From Verrucomicrobiota bacterium (GTDB lineage Bacteria > Verrucomicrobiota > Verrucomicrobiia > Opitutales > Seribacteraceae), in NCBI GenBank assembly GCA_014382645.1, contig JACNJI010000225.1, positions 5,045 through 16,871 on the forward strand: a stretch of DNA of 11,827 nt, given 5' to 3'. The position numbers and the translations under genes are program-made. A model generated the notes under the pieces. That model made no database searches. It was not told the DNA's origin and saw only the letters and a list, made by a program, of their open reading frames with translations. Below, piece by piece: positions 6,265 to 11,827 of the stretch (positions are counted from its first letter, which is position 1; each line of letters starts with the position of its first letter).

Positions 6265-7660
6265 AAACCTTTTCGAGAAAGTTTGGGATGACCATACCGT
6301 TGGTGAACTCGCCAACGGGCAGACCCAGTTGTTCATTGGTCGCCATCTCATACATGAAGTGACAAGCCCACAGGCATTTGGCATGCTCAGAGAGAAGGGA
6401 TTACCTATAAGGTATCCCGAACGCACCTTTGCCACCGTGGATCACATCGTACCTACTGATGAAGTGAGTGAACCGTATTCAGACATTCTTGCCGATGCGA
6501 TGATCAAGGAACTTCGCAAAAACTGCACTGAATCCGGCATAACTTTTTTCGACATCGACTCGGGCAAGCAAGGTATCGTTCATGTCGTTGGACCGGAACA
6601 AGGGCTGACCCAACCCGGCATGACAATTGCCTGTGGTGACTCGCACACTTCCACCCATGGAGCCTTTGGCGCCGTTGCTTTCGGCGTAGGCACTAGCCAA
6701 GTCAGGGATCTACTGGCTACCCAGACGATGGCGATGAACACACTCAAGGTTAGACGCATAAACGTAAACGGGGACTTGGGAACAGGCATTTACGCCAAGG
6801 ACGTCATTCTGCACATCATACGCTTACTCGGCGTTAACGGTGGCACTGGTTTCGCGTATGAATATGGAGGTTCTGTGTTCAACGAATTCTCGATCGAGGA
6901 ACGGATGACAGCGTGCAACATGTCCATAGAAGGTGGTGCCAGGGTAGGGTACGTAAACCCGGATCTCAAAACTTTTGCATATCTCAAGGGACGCCCATAT
7001 TCTCCAAGTGACGACAAATGGGATGAACAAGTTTCTGTTTGGTCGAGCTATTCATCCGATGAAGGTTGCTCATACGACGACGTTGTGACCATTGAAGGAT
7101 CCGAAATTGCTCCCACCGTCACCTGGGGAATTAATCCCGGACAAGCAGTTTCCATCGGCGAAAACATTCCACATCCTGACCAAGTAGCCAAACATGAAAA
7201 AGCGGGAGTCATTGAAGCACTTGAGCACATGAAGCTTACGGCCGGAGCACCCATTCAAGGAACAAAGGTGGACGTTGCCTTTATTGGCTCATGCACCAAC
7301 GGTCGCCTTTCCGATCTTGAGGAAGTGGCATCGCGTTTGCCCGGGCACAAGGTTAAAGAGGGCTTGAAGGCCATAGTCGTTCCCGGTTCTCAACTTGTCA
7401 GTAAGCTGGCTATGGAAAAAGGACTGGACAAGGTGTTCATCGATGCCGGCTTCGAATGGCGTGCCGCAGGTTGCTCTATGTGCTTGGCGATGAACCCCGA
7501 TAAACTTGTCGGCGATCAGCTTTGCGCCAGTTCGAGCAACCGTAATTTCAAGGGTCGACAAGGTAGTCCAACCGGGAGGACCATGCTCATGAGTCCGGTC
7601 ATGGTTGCCGCTGCGGCCATCACTGGGGAAGTGTGCGATGCCCGAACCGTATTTGGATAA
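6254..7660 (+). CDS. leuC: 3-isopropylmalate dehydratase large subunit LeuC
   Basis: LeuC with LeuD converts 2-isopropylmalate to 3-isopropylmalate in leucine synthesis. It is a cytoplasmic [4Fe-4S] enzyme of the aconitase family. The 468 residues are a full normal length. The N-terminus [12 protein letters not shown] is typical. Substrate-region motifs [15 protein letters not shown] and the cluster cysteines Cys347 (GSCTNGR), Cys407 and Cys410 ([10 protein letters not shown]) are present, at the same numbers as I recall for the E. coli enzyme. The C-terminal NRNFKGRQG, followed by SP-x-x-VAAAA, is intact. leuD follows 18 bases later. No leuA or leuB lies in the window. A Shine-Dalgarno sequence before ATG 6254 is not obvious. 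GATAAT at 6231-6236 could be a -10 box, but no good -35 pairs with it. Confidence 0.98.
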   Translation: MNSKNLFEKVWDDHTVGELANGQTQLFIGRHLIHEVTSPQAFGMLREKGLPIRYPERTFATVDHIVPTDEVSEPYSDILADAMIKELRKNCTESGITFFDIDSGKQGIVHVVGPEQGLTQPGMTIACGDSHTSTHGAFGAVAFGVGTSQVRDLLATQTMAMNTLKVRRINVNGDLGTGIYAKDVILHIIRLLGVNGGTGFAYEYGGSVFNEFSIEERMTACNMSIEGGARVGYVNPDLKTFAYLKGRPYSPSDDKWDEQVSVWSSYSSDEGCSYDDVVTIEGSEIAPTVTWGINPGQAVSIGENIPHPDQVAKHEKAGVIEALEHMKLTAGAPIQGTKVDVAFIGSCTNGRLSDLEEVASRLPGHKVKEGLKAIVVPGSQLVSKLAMEKGLDKVFIDAGFEWRAAGCSMCLAMNPDKLVGDQLCASSSNRNFKGRQGSPTGRTMLMSPVMVAAAAITGEVCDARTVFG

Positions 7661-7678
7661 AGGCCAACCCCAAAACTT

Positions 7679-8275
7679 ATGAGTTTACCAAAAATAGCGC
7701 AAGTGGTTGGTCGAGCGATACCAGTTCTTGGCGATGACATCGATACCGATCGCATAATTCCGGCCCGATTCATGAAATGCCTTACCTTTGACGGTCTAGG
7801 CGAATACCTGTTTTACGACACCAGATTCGATGAAGACGGTTCCGAAAAGTCCCACAACCTCAACTTGCCATGTTTCCGGGATGCATCGATTATGGTTTCC
7901 GGAGCAAATTTCGGCTGCGGTAGTTCGCGCGAACACGCTCCTCAGTCTCTTTATCGTGCTGGCTTCAGGGCAATTGTGGCAGGGAATTTCGCGGATATTT
8001 TCTTTGGCAACGCCACTAGTCTTGGGATGCCATGCGCATCCACTTCAAGAGAAAACTTGGAGAAACTATCCTCCGCACTAGAAACCGATCCAAACTTGGA
8101 AGTCGTTGTGGACGTCGAAAACCTACAAGTCCGATACGGAAGTGAATTGATGCCATGCGAAATCACTCCTGGTGCTCGCGACAGTTTGCTAAATGGAAGT
8201 TGGGGCCCTCTGGAGGAGTTGTTGACCGCCACCAATGGAATCGAAAAGACGGCAAGTAGCTTGCCTTACGCCTAG
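7679..8275 (+). CDS. leuD: 3-isopropylmalate dehydratase small subunit LeuD
   Basis: This 198-residue swivel-domain subunit completes the isopropylmalate isomerase active site with LeuC. Visible family motifs are VLGDDIDTDRIIPARFMK at about residues 19-36 and MVSGANFGCGSSREHAPQSL at about 70-89, which holds the substrate-binding Ser-Arg. Length is normal for bacterial LeuD. It is separated from leuC by 18 bases and almost certainly shares its transcript. The gene ends 23 bases before exbB, so the ExbB/D genes may also be on the leu message. Confidence 0.97.
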   Translation: MSLPKIAQVVGRAIPVLGDDIDTDRIIPARFMKCLTFDGLGEYLFYDTRFDEDGSEKSHNLNLPCFRDASIMVSGANFGCGSSREHAPQSLYRAGFRAIVAGNFADIFFGNATSLGMPCASTSRENLEKLSSALETDPNLEVVVDVENLQVRYGSELMPCEITPGARDSLLNGSWGPLEELLTATNGIEKTASSLPYA

Positions 8276-8298
8276 TCGAGTTTCCCCTTCGGCATTCA

Positions 8299-9315
8299 GT
8301 GATCCCGCCAACGCTTGGAAAAATGCCCCCGACCGGCACTCCCATTTGGTTGTTTTCGTTCTGCCGTTGGGCGAGCATCTTGGGACTGACCTTGCTTCTT
8401 GGTTGTACTGATGCCCCACATCCCTCTCTCCAAACCTCCGATTTCGTGGACGCTCTCCGCGAAAATGGCTTTACCCCTGAGATAATTAAACCCGTTGTTC
8501 CAACTCACGAAATCGGGGGAAAGAGTGAATTACTGCTGCGAGTCGAGGGTTTTGAATACGACCTCGGTGAATATGACCTCTCTTCTCCTGAATCCATTCG
8601 TCGATTGAGAGAGAAAAGAGCTGGCTCAAAATCAGAAAACAATTCCACTCAATATAGTTTTGAAAACTTGAATCTGGTTCTGAGCTGCGACCAGAGACCT
8701 GACCCCGACCATCTGGAAGTCTTTCGAGACATTCGACCGCCTGTTGACATACGACAAGCAGGGTGGTTTCTCTACCCTTTGGGGATATGCCTAACGATAG
8801 CCGTTTTCATTTTTGTGGAGCGATGTTTTGCCTTACGTCGCAACCGCACTATTCCGAAGCACATTGAGGATTCCCCGCACTCTGGTCGAATCACTTATGG
8901 AGACATGAGCGATGGTTCCGCCGCCGGGCGGTTAGCGGGTGTTGCGGCGAGGGACCAACCTTCACCTGATATCCTTCGAGCGTATGCTCGCCTAGAGATA
9001 AGCGCTATGGAAAAAGGTATATTTCTTCTCGAAATAATTGTCGGCATTGCTCCTTTAATCGGCTTACTGGGAACCGTAACGGGTTTGGTGCGCGTTTTTT
9101 CCGGCATGCCTGCGGATTCAGGAACGCCGGACGCCAGTGCTTTTTCCGAGGGTATCGCAATGGCGTTGCTTACAACAATCATCGGTCTGGCCATCGCAAT
9201 CCCTTCACTGGTCGGGCATTCGTTTCTTTCGCGAATTATTGACAACCGAGCAACCCAATTGGAATGGTTGGCCGAACGCCTTTCCGAATCGAGGAATCCA
9301 AGCAAGAACACATGA
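8299..9315 (+). CDS. exbB: ExbB/TolQ-family proton channel with N-terminal lipoprotein-like domain
   Basis: ExbB and ExbD form an inner-membrane motor that uses the proton gradient to energise TonB-type transport. This 338-residue protein has two parts. Residues 16-36 are a hydrophobic segment ending in a lipobox-like LLGC (Cys36). Residues 45-145 form a soluble, probably extracytoplasmic domain (TSDFVDALRENGFTPEII, then FENLNLVLSCDQRPDPD). The ExbB part then has membrane segments at about 156-178, 241-269 and 286-309, including IAPLIGLLGTVTGLVRVF and ALLTTIIGLAIAIPSLV. The residue matching E. coli ExbB Glu176 appears to be Met288, with Glu284 one helical turn away. The start may be GTG 8299 or ATG 8323; neither has a clear Shine-Dalgarno sequence. 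The gene overlaps exbD by 4 bases. The family is secure; the cargo of the system is unknown. Confidence 0.88.
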   Translation: MIPPTLGKMPPTGTPIWLFSFCRWASILGLTLLLGCTDAPHPSLQTSDFVDALRENGFTPEIIKPVVPTHEIGGKSELLLRVEGFEYDLGEYDLSSPESIRRLREKRAGSKSENNSTQYSFENLNLVLSCDQRPDPDHLEVFRDIRPPVDIRQAGWFLYPLGICLTIAVFIFVERCFALRRNRTIPKHIEDSPHSGRITYGDMSDGSAAGRLAGVAARDQPSPDILRAYARLEISAMEKGIFLLEIIVGIAPLIGLLGTVTGLVRVFSGMPADSGTPDASAFSEGIAMALLTTIIGLAIAIPSLVGHSFLSRIIDNRATQLEWLAERLSESRNPSKNT

Positions 9316-9713
9316 GGAGAGTCCACACTTCTCGAGGTCGAAAGTCTCCCCGGATCGACATTGTTCCGCTCGTCGACGTTCTCATGGTCCTCATTGTCTT
9401 CTTCCTCGTCACCATGCAGTTCAGAAACCTTCGGGCAATCAATGTTCGCCTCCCGCAAATCGAGACTGCTGGCTCGAACTTGTTGCAAAACGAAATAGGT
9501 TTGTCGGTTGATCGAGCGGGCCATTACTATCTTAATGACTCGGAACTATCCGAACAAAAGTTGAGAGTCGCACTTCGAGGAGCATCCCAATTACCTCAAA
9601 AGCCAAAAGTGCTAATCGTTGCAGACGAAGACGTACCGCTTAAAAAAGTTACCCGTCTGATAGACATTTGCCGCTCGAACGAGTTGCAGGATTTCCGCCT
9701 GCAGTCTCGTTGA
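9312..9713 (+). CDS. exbD: ExbD/TolR-family biopolymer transport protein
   Basis: This 133-residue partner of ExbB starts at ATG 9312, inside the ATGA that ends exbB, so translation is coupled. A basic cytoplasmic N-terminus (RRVHTSRGRKSPR) leads into one membrane helix, IDIVPLVDVLMVLIVFFLV, with Asp22 matching the essential proton-carrying Asp25 of E. coli ExbD. The periplasmic domain includes NVRLPQIE, a LSVDRAGHYYLND strand pair and PKVLIVADEDVPLKKV, as usual in ExbD/TolR. Upstream in-frame codons from 9264 were rejected as starts because they lie within exbB and add no family sequence. No tonB is visible beside it. Confidence 0.95.
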   Translation: MRRVHTSRGRKSPRIDIVPLVDVLMVLIVFFLVTMQFRNLRAINVRLPQIETAGSNLLQNEIGLSVDRAGHYYLNDSELSEQKLRVALRGASQLPQKPKVLIVADEDVPLKKVTRLIDICRSNELQDFRLQSR

Positions 9714-9740
9714 TACATTAAATAGAACCGATAAGGATAC

Positions 9741-10280
9741 TCAACTTTGCGACCGATAAACGCGAAGCACCGCTTCGGTAACTGCAGCAATACCTCGACC
9801 CACAGTTGAAACGAGATTCCCCGTTGCTCGATAACGCGGTTCTCGTAGTTCTAAGAGTTTCCGAATGTTCGACAGCGGATCGGCTACATTCAAAAGAGGT
9901 CTCGTCGAATTCCCCTTGGTCCTTTCGTAGATAACCTCCGGAGTGGCCCAAAGGCTAACTGCTACGCCTTTTTTCTTGAGTAATTCGGGCATTCCCTCCG
10001 GCACTGAAAGTCCTCCCCCGCATGAGACTACGCAATTCGAATGAGGATGGCCGCTTTCGATGAAATTCCTTTCCAATTCGCGAAAAGCATCTTCCCCTCT
10101 TTGAGCAAAGAGTTGAGTGATCGCGAGGCCCTCCTCATCCTCGATCGCCTGGTCGACGTCTATGAAGTGAAACCCCAGTTTCTCGGCCACGCGTCGCCCC
10201 ACGGCACTTTTCCCCGTACCCATGAAACCAACCAAGTACAGGTTGGGTTTATCGGGACAGATGTTTTCGAGAGAAGTCAT
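9741..10280 (-). CDS. aroK: Shikimate kinase
   Basis: This enzyme phosphorylates shikimate at the 3-hydroxyl with ATP in aromatic amino acid synthesis, in the cytoplasm. The 179 residues fit the family. The Walker A loop is GFMGTGKS (Gly18 to Ser25). IDVDQAIE gives the Mg/shikimate aspartates 41 and 43. Arg67 (FRELE), the SCGGG loop at 86-90, lid Arg127 (STRPLL) and Arg146 (R-x-P-x-Y) match the substrate-binding set. It is transcribed towards exbD, with 27 bases between the two stops, and away from the BFN gene, with 60 bases between starts. That 60-base gap must hold both start regions. No Shine-Dalgarno sequence is evident. aroK or aroL cannot be told apart in this lineage. Confidence 0.97.
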   Translation of the reverse strand: MTSLENICPDKPNLYLVGFMGTGKSAVGRRVAEKLGFHFIDVDQAIEDEEGLAITQLFAQRGEDAFRELERNFIESGHPHSNCVVSCGGGLSVPEGMPELLKKKGVAVSLWATPEVIYERTKGNSTRPLLNVADPLSNIRKLLELREPRYRATGNLVSTVGRGIAAVTEAVLRVYRSQS

Positions 10281-10340
10281 TTAGTTTTGGAAAAGCAATA
10301 GATCTTGCGATTCGAACCATTTTGCGAGATGTTTTGAGCC

Positions 10341-10784
10341 ATGCAGGACGATTTAACGGAAGTCAATGTAAAGGGCGTAATGCCCACATCCAATGGTTGT
10401 GCCGTTTTCTTGGGGTGCGAGGAAAAAACCTTCGTAATCTACGTAGACCCCGCAATTGGAAATGCGATAAAAATGACATTGAATCAGGTCAAGAAGGAAA
10501 GGCCTCTAACCCACGATCTTATTGGCCTTATACTTAAGGGATTAGAGACATCTATAGAGCGAGTGGTAATTAACGATGTGGACGAGGGGACATTCTATGC
10601 CCGCATTATCTTGAAAATGGAAAACGAACTCGGAAAGAAAATCATAGAACTCGATGCCCGCCCGAGTGACTCCATTGTATTGTCTCTCCAAATGGGCAAG
10701 CCCATCCATGTGACTCGACGAGTACTCGACAATGTCGAGGATATGGCGGAAATTCTCGATCGCATCCTAAAAAAACAAGATTGA
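10341..10784 (+). CDS. Bifunctional nuclease (BFN/DUF151) family protein
   Basis: This 147-residue protein belongs to the BFN/DUF151 family, whose plant founder was reported to have both RNase and DNase activity; bacterial roles are mostly unknown. The domain covers nearly the whole length. An N-terminal strand region VKGVMPTSNGCAVFLG is followed by RPLTHDLIGLILKGL, then RVVINDVDEGTFYARIIL and the hallmark IELDARPSDSIVLSLQ, and ends with KPIHVTRRVLD. The family more often has Ala where this protein has Ser in RPSD(S). It diverges from aroK, and the dus gene follows within 36 bases on the same strand. Confidence 0.92.
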   Translation: MQDDLTEVNVKGVMPTSNGCAVFLGCEEKTFVIYVDPAIGNAIKMTLNQVKKERPLTHDLIGLILKGLETSIERVVINDVDEGTFYARIILKMENELGKKIIELDARPSDSIVLSLQMGKPIHVTRRVLDNVEDMAEILDRILKKQD

Positions 10785-10788
10785 CACA

Positions 10789-10817
10789 CACCTTTGGCAT
10801 CAGTGAGCCAAAAGGTG
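10789..10817 (+). promoter_or_regulatory. Hairpin covering the ribosome binding site of the dus gene
   Basis: CACCTTTGGC (10789-10798) is complementary to GCCAAAAGGTG (10807-10817), with one extra A and an eight-base loop. The 3' arm contains AAGGTG, the only Shine-Dalgarno-like stretch before the ATG at 10821. No T run follows, so it does not look like an intrinsic terminator. In the RNA it could mask the start of dus. Confidence 0.45.
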
Positions 10818-10820
10818 ACA

Positions 10821-11827
10821 ATGCAAGAGACGACTAACTCGATTAATAGTGCAGTGTCGCTGCCTGAGACTGTTGTGCCCGGGCAATGGCCAACCGCATT
10901 AGCACCCATGCAAGACGTGACAAACTTGCCTTACATGCGAGTTGTTGCCAGGCGTGGTTCGCCTGATTATTATTTCACCGAGTACTTCCGCGTTCACGGC
11001 AGTTCGCGTCTGGATCCTCGAATTCTTCGATCCATCACAGAGAATCCGGACGGGCGGCCAGTTTTTGCTCAACTAATCGGAGAAAACCTTACCGATCTAC
11101 GGCGTACAGTTAGAAACCTCCGGGAATATCCGGTAGCCGGCATCGACCTCAATATGGGCTGTCCCGCCCCGCGGGTTTATAAAAAAAACGTAGGTGGGGG
11201 GCTTTTACGCGATCCTGAAGCGGTCGATGGTATCTTGGGAACCCTCAGAGAGGAAAGTCCTACCTTGTTTACTGTTAAAATGAGAATCGGGTTTGAAGAT
11301 GATCGCCACTTCGATACGCTTCTTAGATTGCTGGCAAAGCATAAGGTAGATCTCCTCAGTCTGCATGTGCGTACAGTTCAAGGAGGTTATCGCAGCGAAC
11401 CCAGTTATGAGCATGCAAGACGTGCGGTCGACAGGTTGCCTTGTCCCGTTTTGCTGAACGGAAATATCTCTTCAGCCACAGTAGCCCATCAAGAGGTCAT
11501 GAGATCGGGTGCGTACGGCGCAATGATTGGCCGGGCGGCGATAAGAAATCCTTGGATTTTCAGGCAAATCAGACAAATGCAAGCCAATGAAAAAGTGTTT
11601 CGGCCTAAACTCGAAGATGTTTACATTTACGTGGAGGAACTTTACGAAGAGTTTTCAGACTCACAAGTCCCAGAGGCAAAGCAAGTGGCTCGGATGAAAA
11701 AATTCCTGAATTTCGTGGGATTGGGAGTCGATGTGCGTGGCGAATTCCTGCACCAAATGCGTAGAAGTCGAACTAAAGATGAATTGTTCTCAATATGCTC
11801 TGAATTCATGCGTGAAGGGGGCAGAGG
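10821..11827 (+). CDS. dus: tRNA-dihydrouridine synthase, 3' end missing
   Basis: This flavoenzyme reduces specific uridines in the tRNA D-loop to dihydrouridine. The frame is open from ATG 10821 to the right edge (335 complete codons), so only a short tail is missing for a 320-350 residue family. The FMN-binding start LAPMQDVTNLPYMRV, the conserved FTEYFRVHG, catalytic Cys114 in DLNMGCPAPRVYKKNVGGG, Lys153 (VKMRIGF), His182 (LHVRT), Asn213 (LNGNI) and Gly237-Arg238 (IGRAA) are all present. A C-terminal helical region begins near residue 264. Upstream in-frame GTGs at 10803 and 10815 are possible starts; ATG 10821 is preferred because AAGGTG lies just before it. It belongs to the DusA/B/C superfamily, with DusB the likeliest type, though the subtype is not certain. 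Confidence 0.94.
   Translation, partial: MQETTNSINSAVSLPETVVPGQWPTALAPMQDVTNLPYMRVVARRGSPDYYFTEYFRVHGSSRLDPRILRSITENPDGRPVFAQLIGENLTDLRRTVRNLREYPVAGIDLNMGCPAPRVYKKNVGGGLLRDPEAVDGILGTLREESPTLFTVKMRIGFEDDRHFDTLLRLLAKHKVDLLSLHVRTVQGGYRSEPSYEHARRAVDRLPCPVLLNGNISSATVAHQEVMRSGAYGAMIGRAAIRNPWIFRQIRQMQANEKVFRPKLEDVYIYVEELYEEFSDSQVPEAKQVARMKKFLNFVGLGVDVRGEFLHQMRRSRTKDELFSICSEFMREGGR

Noticed and set aside
8895..9524. 209-codon open frame on the minus strand across exbB and exbD
   Set aside because: It is the antisense shadow of two clear membrane-protein genes and shows no family motif.
9710..9744. GTTGA...TCAAC inverted repeat between exbD and aroK as a shared terminator
   Set aside because: The 5-bp arms are separated by a long loop and no T run follows in either direction.
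10309..10318. GATTCGAACC, a tRNA T-arm-like stretch between aroK and the BFN gene
   Set aside because: No acceptor, D-arm or anticodon arm fits around it, so it is neither a tRNA nor a supported attachment site.

Overview
The window carries the 3' part of a flagellar late-assembly cluster, followed by leucine biosynthesis genes, an ExbB/ExbD pair, and a group of housekeeping genes. It suggests a motile, diderm (Gram-negative type) bacterium of intermediate GC. The overall style points to Verrucomicrobiota, perhaps the Opitutia/Puniceicoccales side: lipoproteins with short lipoboxes, few clear Shine-Dalgarno sequences, and Dus and leuCD proteins of that flavour. That placement is an impression and was not tested. 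No mobile element, rRNA, tRNA or CRISPR array was found, and no gap between genes exceeds about 110 bases.

Layout. (1) 1-4202: the C-terminal ~1,400 residues of a giant FliD-like flagellar cap protein whose start lies off the left edge. Ordinary FliD features (a flagellin IN motif and the FliD C-terminal domain with its terminal coiled coil) sit behind a repeat region. That region has a 207-bp tandem array, a 96-bp tandem array, many aromatic-Trp dyads, and modules resembling carbohydrate-binding family 5/12. (2) 4240-6145: a small lipoprotein, a FlgM-like anti-sigma factor, the flagellin chaperone FliS and a FlgN-like chaperone, all on the plus strand. Together these cover capping, filament chaperoning and late-gene control. 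(3) 6254-8275: leuC and leuD, the two subunits of isopropylmalate isomerase. (4) 8299-9713: exbB and exbD overlapping by ATGA. The ExbB carries an extra N-terminal lipoprotein-like domain. (5) 9741-10280, minus strand: shikimate kinase, convergent with exbD. (6) 10341-11827: a bifunctional-nuclease (BFN/DUF151) protein and a tRNA-dihydrouridine synthase that runs off the right edge.

The most unusual item is the FliD-like protein. Its visible part is at least twice the usual length of the whole protein. The extra mass is built from repeats that are nearly identical at the DNA level and from putative glycan-binding modules. This would fit a flagellar tip that acts as an adhesin, with a length that could vary by in-frame recombination; that function is inference. 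The second most unusual item is the lipoprotein-ExbB fusion.
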